Shown piece after piece: positions 29,296 to 37,241 of a stretch of DNA of 42,913 nucleotides (positions are counted from its first letter, which is position 1; each line of letters opens with the position of its first letter). Both the position numbers and the translations under genes were made by a program. The stretch is from NCBI RefSeq assembly GCF_014305155.1, contig NZ_JACRUK010000035.1, positions 1-42,913 of the forward strand. The letters are read 5' to 3'. The notes under the pieces were generated by a model, which saw nothing but the letters and a program-made list of their open reading frames with translations, had not been told where the DNA came from and searched no databases. The DNA comes from Flavobacterium muglaense (lineage in GTDB: Bacteria; Bacteroidota; Bacteroidia; Flavobacteriales; Flavobacteriaceae).

Positions 29296-29965
29296 TTTGC
29301 CACTTATAACCCAGTCCGTAGACGGTTTTTATATAATCATCGCAACCGGCCTCTTTCAGTTTGTTTTTGAGATTTTTGATGTGTGCATAAACAAAATCGT
29401 GGTTATCTAGCATATCAGCCATATCGCCCGAAAGGTGTTCAGCAATGGCGCTTTTAGGCAATACTTTGTTCAGGTTACCTATTAAATACAGCAATAAATC
29501 AATTTCTTTTTTAGTGACGGCAACTTGCTCGTTTTTTACTTTTATTGCTTTTGCAAGTGTGTCAATTTCAATTTCGTTAAAAACGACAAGATTATTACCA
29601 TTAAAGTTTTTACGCCTAATTAAGGCCTGAATGCGCACTAAAAGTTCCGATAAATGAAAGGGTTTTGTCATGAAATCATCGGCGCCAAGTTGGAAACCTT
29701 CGATTCTGGTTTCTAAGTTCTCCTTGGCCGAAAGGATGATGACACCTTCGGTTTTGTTTTGCTTTTTAAGTTCTTGTAACACCGAAAATCCATCGCCATC
29801 TGGCAACATCAAATCAAGTAAAATACAATCGTATTCATAGTTCGAAATCTTATCAATTGCCGCTTGGGTAGTAGACACCCATTCGCACACAAAATCTTTT
29901 CCTGTCAAATAGCTTTGTATGCTATGCGCCAAGTCTTTTTCGTCTTCTATGAGGAGTAATTTCAT
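29288..29965 (-). CDS. OmpR/PhoB family response regulator
   Basis: A 225-residue transcription factor. The receiver domain has Asp51 (LLDLMLPDGDG) as phospho-acceptor and the conserved Lys in FMTKPFHL. The C-terminal winged helix (about 125-224) ends KTVYGLGYKW, typical of OmpR-type DNA-binding domains. The frame extends to 29983, but MKLLLIEDEKDL at 29965 is the family start. It is first in a regulator-kinase-receptor unit. A TATCTTTG box lies only 5 nt upstream of the ATG. Confidence 0.93.
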   Translation of the reverse strand: MKLLLIEDEKDLAHSIQSYLTGKDFVCEWVSTTQAAIDKISNYEYDCILLDLMLPDGDGFSVLQELKKQNKTEGVIILSAKENLETRIEGFQLGADDFMTKPFHLSELLVRIQALIRRKNFNGNNLVVFNEIEIDTLAKAIKVKNEQVAVTKKEIDLLLYLIGNLNKVLPKSAIAEHLSGDMADMLDNHDFVYAHIKNLKNKLKEAGCDDYIKTVYGLGYKWQND

Positions 29966-29970
29966 GAAAG

Positions 29971-29978
29971 CAAAGATA
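29971..29978 (-). promoter_or_regulatory. Possible -7 promoter box of the response regulator gene
   Basis: A perfect TATCTTTG on the minus strand lies 5 nt before the ATG, implying an almost leaderless mRNA. No -33 TTG is found at 17-23 nt, which lowers confidence. Confidence 0.35.
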
Positions 29979-30043
29979 AGCAATCAATTTAGAAGAAATT
30001 TAGAATACCCTTTTATTCCTTTTTTGTGTAATGAAACTGACAA

Positions 30044-30661
30044 TCATTCACGTGATGCTGTAAAGGTCAATGCCGTTCGATCAATTACTTTTACTTCGCT
30101 TATGGCTTTCATAAAAACTGCATAATCAACTTCAAGCGAATTTGATTGTGGCAATGACTTTAAATTCTCCCCTAAAGCGAAAAGAGCAATTGTGTATTCG
30201 TGTTTTCCTGGACCCTTGGAGCAAGGCGAAGTATAGGAGACTGCTGTTTTGTCTTTATTAGCACCCATAAACCAGTTGGGATTATTGGCCGTTTTGTACG
30301 GAATATTCGAAACAGAAGGATCAATATTCCATAAAAGTAAATACGAGTTGACTTCTGATTTGTCGTCTTTTTTCGGGTAGTGGTACATTATAATAGCTAG
30401 CGATTTGGTTCCTTTGGGCACATTAGACCAAGACAAAGGAATAGAGTTCTCAATGTCGTTAATTTTTTCTTCGCATTGGTACGCTGGTAGCAGCACGCCT
30501 TTCTCCACAGCAGGACTCGTTATTTTAAAATTAGTATTAATAGTTTTAAAATCATCATATTTTTGATAAGTAGCTGTGCTGTTTTTATGTTGGCAAGCAT
30601 TCATGAAAAATGCAATTGCGGTAACTGAAAGGAATATTTTCAGGGTATTTAAGTACTTCAT
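30044..30661 (-). CDS. YbhB/YbcL-type PEBP lipoprotein
   Basis: A 205-residue protein of the phosphatidylethanolamine-binding/Raf-kinase-inhibitor-like family. Residues 1-23 form a lipoprotein signal (IFLSVTAIAFFMNAC, Cys23 as lipidation site). The PEBP core is visible as IPLSWSNVPKGTKSLAIIMY, NSYLLLWNIDPSVSNIP and SPCSKGPGKHEYTIALFALG. The family binds small anionic or lipid ligands. The bacterial role is not known. It lies 78 nt upstream of the regulator gene on the same strand. A TACTTTTG at 30705-30712 is a weak -7 candidate. Confidence 0.88.
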   Translation of the reverse strand: MKYLNTLKIFLSVTAIAFFMNACQHKNSTATYQKYDDFKTINTNFKITSPAVEKGVLLPAYQCEEKINDIENSIPLSWSNVPKGTKSLAIIMYHYPKKDDKSEVNSYLLLWNIDPSVSNIPYKTANNPNWFMGANKDKTAVSYTSPCSKGPGKHEYTIALFALGENLKSLPQSNSLEVDYAVFMKAISEVKVIDRTALTFTASRE

Positions 30662-30719
30662 CTTATTGAGTTCTATAAGGCGTTTGATAATTTAAATCGA
30701 CAACCAAAAGTAAAAAAAA

Positions 30720-30751
30720 ATAGGAGTCAAAACATTTGTAATGACTCCTAT
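30720..30751 (-). terminator. Intrinsic terminator of the thiol-disulfide gene pair
   Basis: A 10-bp stem ATAGGAGTCA/TGACTCCTAT (30720-30729 with 30742-30751) is followed on the minus strand by a run of nine T, 38 nt after the redoxin stop codon. Confidence 0.9.
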
Positions 30752-30788
30752 CTCGATTATTAACAACCTTTATTATTATAATTAAGCT

Positions 30789-31487
30789 TTATTTACGTTT
30801 CACAGGACAACCAATCGCTTTTGTGAAGCTTGGGTCTGGTTTTTTTCCATTTTCTAATGATTCAATGGCTTTTTCAACGTATTTTATTTTCACCTCTTTC
30901 GCAGATTTGGCATTATCATCAATCGTACCTATGTATTGCACCTTTAAATCACGATCTAATAAAAACACATGTGGCGTTCTAATAGCGCCAAATTTTGAAG
31001 AAACTTTTTGATCTTCATCAGCTAAATATACATACGGAAACTTCTTTTCTTTGGCTCTTTTTTGCATAGATTTAAAATTCTCGCCTTCATTATCTTCATT
31101 TGCATTAGGATTGATGGTAATAACGGAGTATCCTTGGGGCGCATATTTTTTATGTAATGCAATTAAACGGTCTTCATACATTTTAGCAAATGGACATTCA
31201 TTGCATGTAAAAACAACGATATAACCTTTGGCACCCTTTATATTTGCTAATGAAAATGGTTTGTTATCTACATTTTTTAGTTTAAAGTCGGTTGCTGTGT
31301 CGCCTAGTTTATACCCGCTCATTTCTTCCAAGCTTTCTGTTTGCTCCGGATTATGTCCACCGGGAGGAGGGCCAGAGTGTTTTCCATCTTTAGGTGGTCC
31401 TTGTCTGTCTTGAGCATTCATAGTCGCATTTATAAAAAAACTGCTAACTAAAAGGATCATCGTTAAAAGTGCATTGCTTTTTTTCAT
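30789..31487 (-). CDS. Exported redoxin-domain protein with CNEC motif
   Basis: A 232-residue thioredoxin-fold protein. A signal peptide (MILLVSSFFINATMNAQ) is followed by a Pro/Gly-rich linker (about residues 29-46). An AhpC/TSA-like domain follows, with Cys95 and Cys98 in FTCNECPFAKMYEDR. A third Cys (Cys227, IGCPVKRK) near the C-terminus could resolve a disulfide. Related periplasmic proteins are annotated as thioredoxin-like redoxins, and a reductase or peroxidase role is inference. It begins 11 nt after the TlpA-like gene ends, so the two form an operon ending at the terminator at 30720. Confidence 0.85.
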   Translation of the reverse strand: MKKSNALLTMILLVSSFFINATMNAQDRQGPPKDGKHSGPPPGGHNPEQTESLEEMSGYKLGDTATDFKLKNVDNKPFSLANIKGAKGYIVVFTCNECPFAKMYEDRLIALHKKYAPQGYSVITINPNANEDNEGENFKSMQKRAKEKKFPYVYLADEDQKVSSKFGAIRTPHVFLLDRDLKVQYIGTIDDNAKSAKEVKIKYVEKAIESLENGKKPDPSFTKAIGCPVKRK

Positions 31488-31498
31488 TGGGAATTGTT

Positions 31499-32008
31499 TT
31501 ATTGATTTATAATTTTGTTAATTTCATTTTCTAAGTCTTTACTGTCTACAAAAGCCCGTTCATGATACGATCTGTTTTTACTGTTAAATAGTATGGTAAA
31601 AGGTAATGATCCGGACCAATTAGGGTTTATTTTATCAATCCAGCCGTTAGCATCAGGATCATCAAGAATAACCACCTTTGCAGTAATGCCTTTTTTCTTT
31701 AAAAAGGGCTTTAATGATTTTTCAATATTTTCAGGAAAATCAAGGCTAACTAGTAACAACTCTACAGTAGGATTGTTCTTTTTATATTCGGCAATTATAG
31801 GCAATTCTTTTACACAGGGAGCGCACCACATGGCCCAGAAATTGACAATATATACTTTATCGGTCTCGGTGTACAATAGCGGTTCTAGTGATTTGAAATC
31901 ATAAACAGCAATTGCATCTGTTGCCGTGCTACTTTTTTGTGTTTCTGTTGCTTGTGCATAAAAGAAAGGGCTAATAAAAAAGCAGGTTATCAAGAGGTAA
32001 GCTTTCAT
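31499..32008 (-). CDS. TlpA/ResA-like thiol-disulfide oxidoreductase
   Basis: A 169-residue exported thioredoxin-fold protein. It has a signal peptide (LLITCFFISPFFYAQ) and the active-site WCAPC (Cys62, Cys65) in NFWAMWCAPCVKELP. A cis-Pro region GSLPFTILF completes the site. Such proteins reduce disulfides in the periplasm, for example in cytochrome c maturation or in partner redoxins. The adjacent CNEC redoxin may be its substrate (inference). First gene of the pair. Confidence 0.9.
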   Translation of the reverse strand: MKAYLLITCFFISPFFYAQATETQKSSTATDAIAVYDFKSLEPLLYTETDKVYIVNFWAMWCAPCVKELPIIAEYKKNNPTVELLLVSLDFPENIEKSLKPFLKKKGITAKVVILDDPDANGWIDKINPNWSGSLPFTILFNSKNRSYHERAFVDSKDLENEINKIINQ

Positions 32009-32319
32009 GTTTTTATTTTTTATTAGGTTAAAGATGCAATTCTAATATATCATTTAAAAAGCAAATAGACGTTTAGGGATATTCAACCTATAAACTATCT
32101 TATTTTATAGATGGAATTATGCTCTTTTTAGTTAATTGCTAAGCTAGGGAGTTAGTATTTTTTTCTAATAAAAAACGCAAAAGCGTTGAACGTTTTGCGT
32201 TTAATTGAGTGCTATTTTTAACTGTTTTACTAAGCTGATGTAAAAGAGTTTTAAAATTATTTGTGAAGTGGCGATAAGCCTACTTATGATTGCTATTTTT
32301 TTTGTAGTCTAATATGTTT
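32009..32319. other. Intergenic region between TlpA-like and peroxiredoxin-like genes
   Basis: About 310 nt. It contains the terminator at 32173-32202 that ends the peroxiredoxin-like gene. It probably also contains the promoter of the TlpA-like gene, although no good TAnnTTTG box was found. No coding frame is visible. Confidence 0.5.
32173..32202 (-). terminator. Intrinsic terminator of the peroxiredoxin-like gene
   Basis: AAACGCAAAAGCG pairs with CGTTTTGCGTTT (one bulged G, loop TTGAA) and runs into six T on the minus strand. It is about 120 nt downstream of the stop codon. Confidence 0.75.
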
Positions 32320-32970
32320 TTAGTTAGTGTTTTGTAAAGCGGCAATAATGTCGTCTGGTTCTGAACGAGTTCTATAATCAACATTAACATAGTTCCATGC
32401 CACTTGGCCATCACTACCTATAATAAATGTAGCAGGAATTGGTAGTATACTTCCGTTGCCATTATTTATTTTGTCGAGGTCAAGGTTGCGATCTACACGC
32501 ATATGCGCTACTAAGAATTCTGGTACTTCCCATGCAACACCATATTGTGAAGCGACTTTGGCATCTTGGTCAGACAACACAATAAAATCCATTTCGTTAA
32601 TTTCATTTTTTGTCAATGATCCGTCTGGAACCTGTGGACTGATGGCAACCAATGTTGCACCCAGTGCATGAATTTCGCTCAATCGGGCTTGCAAAGCTCT
32701 TAGTTGTAAGTTGCAGTACGGACACCAATCACCGCGATAAAATGTAACAACAAGCGGACCTTTATCAAGTAAACTTTCTAAGGATATCAATTTGCCTTGG
32801 GCGTTAGGGAGTTCGAATTGCGGTGCTTTTTGCCCAACTTTGATAGCATCTGCGCCTTGTTGAAAAGCTTTTGCCTTGTCAATGATAGCGTCAACATTGC
32901 TCATGAAATCAGGATTTGCTTGGCGTCCTGCTGCAATTTTGGCGTCTGTTTGTTCTTTTAAATAGCTCAT
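32320..32970 (-). CDS. Peroxiredoxin-like (AhpC/TSA) protein
   Basis: A 216-residue cytoplasmic protein without signal peptide. A helical N-terminal extension (about 45 residues) precedes a thioredoxin/AhpC fold with FYRGDWCPYCNLQLRAL, which holds Cys83 and Cys86 in a CPYC pair. This matches the peroxiredoxin-like family that carries a CxxC pair in place of the usual TxxC of peroxiredoxins. It probably reduces peroxides or disulfides. It stands alone, and no promoter consensus is evident upstream. Confidence 0.87.
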   Translation of the reverse strand: MSYLKEQTDAKIAAGRQANPDFMSNVDAIIDKAKAFQQGADAIKVGQKAPQFELPNAQGKLISLESLLDKGPLVVTFYRGDWCPYCNLQLRALQARLSEIHALGATLVAISPQVPDGSLTKNEINEMDFIVLSDQDAKVASQYGVAWEVPEFLVAHMRVDRNLDLDKINNGNGSILPIPATFIIGSDGQVAWNYVNVDYRTRSEPDDIIAALQNTN

Positions 32971-33283
32971 AATTTTGCTTTAATTTGTATCGTTTTATCG
33001 ATTCGTATTGCTGTTAGTTGTTGTAAATATTTGACTTTTCTAAGGTCATTTCAATGATCTAATCAAATGGATCAATTACCAAATGGATGATTTATTTTTA
33101 GTGTAGAATGTAATGGAGAAAATAGCTAAACAAGATTTGGATCACAATATTAGTGTTCTAATAACAACTTGTTTTCCTCAATAGTGTTATGCTACCGAAA
33201 AAGGTGTTAAAGTATCACTACAAGGTTTCGTTTTAAATTGAACATAGTTCATTACTGTAATAGTTAGTGATAAAGCGCTGTTT
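32971..33283. other. Intergenic region downstream of the AHSA1 gene
   Basis: About 310 nt. It includes a small inverted repeat TATTAG-TGTT-CTAATA near 33149-33164 and a 23-codon plus-strand ORF (33113-33184) with no recognisable product. No clear terminator for the AHSA1 gene is seen. Confidence 0.4.
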
Positions 33284-33757
33284 TTACTTTTTTAGTAGTG
33301 TATTGAGATTCTCAAAAAACATTTTCCATCCGTGTTCTATTCCCGAACTAAGAACCGTTTCTTTTTGTTGCTCGGTTGCAAAACTTGAATATAGTTTCAG
33401 TATGGTTTTGTTTTCTAAAGGCTCGAAAATTATTTCGGTAATAATAGGTTCGTTATTGGCTCTATCATCATCCCAAGAATCTTTATATACCATTCGATTT
33501 GGTTTGTCAAGCAATAGATATTCTCCTCTTGTAGGATAAATTTCTCCTTCTGGGGATTTCATGTGTATGCTAAAGTAGCCACCAACTTTTAAATCCATTT
33601 CGGCTTGTGCAATTGAAAAACCAGTAGGGCAAAACCATTTTTTAAATAACTCCAAATCAGTCCAAGCTTGGTAAACGGACTCACAATTGGCGTCTATTTC
33701 GTGTTCAAGTAGCGCTATTGGCTCCAGATAGTTGTCTGTTTTAAAAAGTGTTTTCAT
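33284..33757 (-). CDS. SRPBCC/AHSA1-like domain protein
   Basis: A 157-residue START/Bet v1-like protein of the AHSA1 (activator of Hsp90 ATPase homologue) family. Visible signatures are ESVYQAWTDLELFKKWFCPTGF, GGYFSIHMKSPEGEIYP, NRMVYKDSWDD and the C-terminal helix GWKMFFENLNTLL. The fold makes a hydrophobic ligand cavity. The bacterial function is usually unknown and is sometimes linked to stress or transcription-factor neighbours, none of which occurs here. Monocistronic. Confidence 0.87.
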   Translation of the reverse strand: MKTLFKTDNYLEPIALLEHEIDANCESVYQAWTDLELFKKWFCPTGFSIAQAEMDLKVGGYFSIHMKSPEGEIYPTRGEYLLLDKPNRMVYKDSWDDDRANNEPIITEIIFEPLENKTILKLYSSFATEQQKETVLSSGIEHGWKMFFENLNTLLKK

Positions 33758-33893
33758 GTTTTCTATTTTTAATAACCAACAAAGTTTTTATTACTATTTA
33801 AAATTAAGCAAAAAAAACAGAACTTTTTAAAGCAGCAGTAATAAGATAGTAGTCTTAAATAATTACTGTCATCATTAAAAAGGGTAATAAAAA

Positions 33894-33923
33894 AACGGCA
33901 TCTAGTTTTACTTAAACGCCGTT
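33894..33923 (-). terminator. Intrinsic terminator of the trp operon
   Basis: AACGGC/GCCGTT outer stem (33894-33899 with 33918-33923) with an inner GTTT/AAAC pair, followed on the minus strand by seven T. It lies 24 nt after the trpA stop codon. Confidence 0.88.
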
Positions 33924-33946
33924 GTTATTATTTTATAAAATGGATA

Positions 33947-34708
33947 TTATCGAATTGCTTTTACAAAATCGGCAATTTTAGTAGTTCCGTTTTCGGTTAG
34001 ATGCTGGATGAACGCACTTCCTATAATGGCACCTTGTGCAAATTGGGTAGCTTGTTTGAAAGTTTCGGCATTGTTGATTCCGAAGCCTATAACTTGTGGG
34101 TTTTTCAAGTTCATGCTAGCAATGCGCTTGAAGTAGTCTTCTTGCGTAGCTCCAAAACCAGATTGTGATCCCGTAACACTTGCTGAACTTACCATATAAA
34201 TAAACCCATCAGAAACACTATCGATAAAATGAATGCGCTCATCGCTGGTTTGTGGTGTTATTAAGAATACGTTGATTAAACCATATTTCTCAAAAGTAGC
34301 TTTGTACTCATCAGCATACACATCTACGGGTAAATCAGGAATGATCAAACCGTCGATGCCTATTTCTTGGCATTTTTTGCAAAAATTTTCTATTCCGTAT
34401 TGTAACATTGGATTGAAATAACCCATTATCACTAAGGGAATCGATACGGTTTTACGAATGTCTTTTAATTGGTCAAACAACACTTGCGTTGTCATTCCGT
34501 TATGTAAAGCTTGCGTTGAACTCGCTTGAATAGTTGGTCCATCAGCTAATGGATCACTGAAAGGCAAGCCAATTTCGATCATGTCAATGCCGCTTTTTTC
34601 TAAATCTTCAATGATTTGAACGGTGTCGGTTAAGCTAGGATATCCAGCAGAAAAATAGATAGATAGTATTTTTTTGCCTTGTTGTAATTTTTGATTTATT
34701 CTGTTCAT
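33947..34708 (-). CDS. trpA: Tryptophan synthase alpha subunit
   Basis: A 253-residue TIM barrel that cleaves indole-3-glycerol phosphate to indole and glyceraldehyde-3-phosphate, passing indole to TrpB. Catalytic Glu45 (MIEIGLPFSDP) and Asp56 (DPLADGPTIQ) are present, as are IGFGINNAE and the phosphate-binding GAIIGSAFI. It is the last gene of the operon, 54 nt after the inserted cyclotransferase gene, and is followed by the terminator. Confidence 0.97.
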   Translation of the reverse strand: MNRINQKLQQGKKILSIYFSAGYPSLTDTVQIIEDLEKSGIDMIEIGLPFSDPLADGPTIQASSTQALHNGMTTQVLFDQLKDIRKTVSIPLVIMGYFNPMLQYGIENFCKKCQEIGIDGLIIPDLPVDVYADEYKATFEKYGLINVFLITPQTSDERIHFIDSVSDGFIYMVSSASVTGSQSGFGATQEDYFKRIASMNLKNPQVIGFGINNAETFKQATQFAQGAIIGSAFIQHLTENGTTKIADFVKAIR

Positions 34709-34762
34709 TAGTATGTTGTTTATTCAGCTTGTGCTGCTGTATTGATTGGTGTTTTGTCTTTT

Positions 34763-35083
34763 TTATGTGGTAGCACTGTATGCCCACGCTACTTCATTAG
34801 ACTGTAATTGCACTTCAATTCGTTTGTAATATTTGCCTTCATAGGTATCAGCAAGTTGTAATTCGCGAACGGTCAATTCATACAACATCCCGTCGATGGT
34901 GTCTTCATTGTTATTTGTGGCTGCAATAATAGGGTAAGGTTCCATTCCAAACTCTTCTTCGATTAGGATTTCTTTTACTACGTATCCCATCAAGGTTACA
35001 GGAGTTCCTTGAAGTGAGCGTCCAAAAATAGTTTGCTGAATGTCATTTTCTTTTAATGAACCGTATGCGAATAATTTTTCCAT
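34763..35083 (-). CDS. Gamma-glutamylcyclotransferase/AIG2-like protein inside the trp operon
   Basis: A 106-residue AIG2/GGCT fold protein with the substrate-binding FAYGSLKEND at the N-terminus and a probable catalytic Glu in TYEGKYYKRIEV. Family members cyclise gamma-glutamyl groups to 5-oxoproline or act on gamma-glutamylamines. The substrate here is unknown. It lies between trpB and trpA in the same direction, in a place where trpB and trpA are normally adjacent and often coupled. A role in Trp synthesis is not evident from the sequence. Confidence 0.85.
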   Translation of the reverse strand: MEKLFAYGSLKENDIQQTIFGRSLQGTPVTLMGYVVKEILIEEEFGMEPYPIIAATNNNEDTIDGMLYELTVRELQLADTYEGKYYKRIEVQLQSNEVAWAYSATT

Positions 35084-35135
35084 TTTTTCTGTTTTTGAAA
35101 TTGTAATATGAAAACTAAATCTTCTTGTTTTGTTT

Positions 35136-35241
35136 GCGTTAGGGATAGTAGTGAAAATCCTTTATTAGCTCGTTTTTTAACGAGCTAATAAAGATTGTAA
35201 CGAATAGCCTGACCGCTTTTTCAGCGGTAACGCCCAACTAT
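35136..35241 (+). repeat. Two-hairpin intergenic repeat, copy 2, overlapping the trpB stop codon
   Basis: Second copy of the element at 2165-2249. It starts GCGTTAGGG, shares AGTGAAAATCCT (35150-35161), then has a 15-bp perfect hairpin (35160-35174 with 35179-35193, TTTT loop). The shared AGATTGTAACG block and a second hairpin CCGC/GCGG follow, ending ACGCCCAACTAT. The CTA at 35238-35240 is the complement of the trpB stop codon, so the element reaches into the gene end. Confidence 0.82.
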
Positions 35242-36419
35242 AATTTGAAATAATCAATATAAGTGTTCAAATCCTTGTCGCCACGTCCCGAAAGGTTGAT
35301 GACCACAATATCGTCTTTTTTAAATTTCATTTCGTCTAGAACGGCAAAGGCATGTGCACTTTCAATGGCTGGTATCAAGCCTTCTAATTTGGATAATTTC
35401 AATCCCCAATCCATCGCCTGCTCATCTGTAATTGAGATGAACTGCGCACGTCCTGAAGCGAACAGATGGGCGTGCATAGGACCTACACCAGGGTAATCTA
35501 ATCCCGCCGAAATGGAGTAAGGCTCCGTGATTTGACCATCTGTGGTTTGCATCAACAAGGTTTTACTTCCGTGAATGACACCTACTTTTCCTAAAGCAGA
35601 AGTAGCAGCACTTTCGCCAGAATGTACGCCCAGACCAGCAGCCTCAACAGCGATAATGTTCACGTCTTTTTCGTCAAGAAAATGATAATATGCACCGGCA
35701 GCGTTACTACCACCACCTACGCATGCAATTACGTAATCTGGGTTTTCACGACCTTCTTTTTCTAGTAATTGCGATTTTATTTCCTTAGAAATCACCGATT
35801 GAAAACGCGCCACCATATCAGGATAGGGATGCGGTCCAACCACAGATCCGATGATGTAATAGGTGTCTACAGGGTTGTTGATCCAGTCGCGAATGGCTTC
35901 GTTTGTAGCATCTTTCAAGGTTTTTGAACCCGAAAGTGCAGGACGAACCTCAGCGCCTAGCATTTTCATACGAGCCACATTTGGGGCTTGACGCTTGATG
36001 TCAATTTCGCCCATGTAAACAATACATTCTAATCCCATTAAAGCACAAACCGTAGCAGTTGCCACACCATGTTGGCCAGCACCAGTCTCGGCAATGATGC
36101 GTTTTTTACCCAAACGCTTGGCTAATAATATTTGGCCAATAGTATTGTTGACTTTGTGCGCACCCGTGTGACACAAATCTTCTCTTTTTAGGTACACCTT
36201 AGTGTTGTACATTGCAGACAGACGCTCTGCAAAATACAAAGGAGTAGGGCGACCTACATAATCTTTTAGTAAGGCGTCAAATTCGGCTTGAAATTCTGGT
36301 TCAGCCGTGATTTTTAAATAATTCTGACGCAATTCTTCTACATTTGGATATAACATTTCAGGAATGTAGGCTCCTCCAAATTCACCGTAATAGCCTTTTT
36401 CGTTTACATTGTATGACAT
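35238..36419 (-). CDS. trpB: Tryptophan synthase beta subunit
   Basis: A 393-residue PLP enzyme condensing indole with serine to give tryptophan. Lys89 in [14 protein letters not shown] binds [15 protein letters not shown] is the phosphate-binding loop and [14 protein letters not shown] is conserved. The length is normal for the TrpB1 type. It starts 12 nt after trpF. The TAG stop lies in a conserved edge of the two-hairpin repeat, and trpA is displaced by one extra gene. Confidence 0.97.
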   Translation of the reverse strand: MSYNVNEKGYYGEFGGAYIPEMLYPNVEELRQNYLKITAEPEFQAEFDALLKDYVGRPTPLYFAERLSAMYNTKVYLKREDLCHTGAHKVNNTIGQILLAKRLGKKRIIAETGAGQHGVATATVCALMGLECIVYMGEIDIKRQAPNVARMKMLGAEVRPALSGSKTLKDATNEAIRDWINNPVDTYYIIGSVVGPHPYPDMVARFQSVISKEIKSQLLEKEGRENPDYVIACVGGGSNAAGAYYHFLDEKDVNIIAVEAAGLGVHSGESAATSALGKVGVIHGSKTLLMQTTDGQITEPYSISAGLDYPGVGPMHAHLFASGRAQFISITDEQAMDWGLKLSKLEGLIPAIESAHAFAVLDEMKFKKDDIVVINLSGRGDKDLNTYIDYFKL

Positions 36420-36431
36420 CTTTTTATTTTT

Positions 36432-37127
36432 TTATTGTGGATCATTAAATGTAGAGACGCACTGCAGTGCGTCTCTACAGAATGATATATTTTTTAATCC
36501 AGGTTCTATTTCAAATTTACTGTTGACGTCTATGGCGTGAACGGGTAAATTGGTTTTTAAAATTTCATGAACGGCATCCATTTCTTCTAGACCTATTCCG
36601 CCGCTCAGGAAGAAGGGTTTTGATGATGGATATTTCTCGAGCACTTTCCAGTCAAATGTGGTTCCGTTTCCGCCGGGTAATTTTCCTTTTGTGTCAAAAA
36701 GGAAATAATCACAAACCGATTCAAATGGTTCAAGTACCGCAAAGTCAAAGGTATCCAAAATTGAAAACACTTTTATGATTTCGATATGGTTTAACAATGA
36801 TTTTTTTAATTCGGCACAAAAAGCCACTGATTCCTTACCATGCAGTTGCACTGCTTGTAAATCGTGTAATTCCACTTTTTGAACAATTGTTGCTACCGAT
36901 TCATTGACAAAAACGCCCGTTTTCTTAATGGATTTTGGCAGTTCAGGAATGATTCCATCAAAATAGCGAGCCGATTTCTCCCAAAATATAAATCCCATAT
37001 AATCGGGTAGGAGTGTACCTAGCTCGAGTATATTATCGGGGTATTTCATACCACAGATTTTTATCCCCACCCCGGCCCTCCCCGAAGGGGAGGGAGACGT
37101 TGTGTTATGTTTGATTGCGTTGTTCAT
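36432..37127 (-). CDS. trpF: Phosphoribosylanthranilate isomerase with repeat-derived ends
   Basis: A 231-residue TIM barrel converting phosphoribosylanthranilate to the carboxyphenylamino-deoxyribulose phosphate. The core starts IKICGMKYPDN (catalytic Cys) and includes VQLHGKE and FFLSGGIGLEEM. It is longer than the usual 200-210 residues because both ends come from intergenic repeats. Residues about 11-22 (SPSPSGRAGVGI) are encoded by a C(TTCG)G hairpin repeat, and residues 217-226 (CRDALQCVST) by a perfect 30-bp palindrome. Starts closer to the core are not obvious, so the ATG at 37127 is kept. Activity is probably retained because both additions are terminal. Confidence 0.92.
   Translation of the reverse strand: MNNAIKHNTTSPSPSGRAGVGIKICGMKYPDNILELGTLLPDYMGFIFWEKSARYFDGIIPELPKSIKKTGVFVNESVATIVQKVELHDLQAVQLHGKESVAFCAELKKSLLNHIEIIKVFSILDTFDFAVLEPFESVCDYFLFDTKGKLPGGNGTTFDWKVLEKYPSSKPFFLSGGIGLEEMDAVHEILKTNLPVHAIDVNSKFEIEPGLKNISFCRDALQCVSTFNDPQ
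36450..36479. repeat. Perfect 30-bp palindrome inside the 3' end of trpF
   Basis: Two exact 15-nt arms (TGTAGAGACGCACTG and its complement) with no spacer. The GTAGAGACGC-type palindrome is, from general knowledge, a recurrent intergenic element in Bacteroidota and cyanobacteria. Here it is translated as codons 217-226 of TrpF. Confidence 0.88.
37064..37097 (-). repeat. C(TTCG)G hairpin repeat, copy in trpF codons 11-22
   Basis: On the minus strand CTCCCCTTCGGGGAG forms a tight stem with a TTCG loop, followed by a G-rich tract GGGCCGGGGTGGGG. It is the same family as the copies at 37200, 39094, 39757 and 39843. Confidence 0.82.
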
Positions 37128-37199
37128 TGTTTTGTGATTTAGCGTTCCATTTTTCTGGCGAAAAATCGAACGCTTTGTTTACTCTTACTTCTTTTATTT

Positions 37200-37241
37200 C
37201 CCCACAAAAGGGGAGTTCCCCCTTCGGGGGCTAGGGGGCTA
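37200..37241 (+). repeat. C(TTCG)G hairpin repeat, copy covering the trpC stop codon
   Basis: CCCC-ACAAAA-GGGG (37200-37213), then CCCCCTTCGGGGG and a CTAGGGGGC tail. A 26-nt stretch is identical to the copy in trpG (39757-39782) but inverted. The CTA at 37231-37233 is the complement of the trpC stop codon. Confidence 0.85.

Noticed and set aside
33113..33184. A 23-codon plus-strand ORF in the gap before the AHSA1 gene
   Set aside because: No promoter, no recognisable sequence and no hydrophobic or conserved pattern; probably chance.
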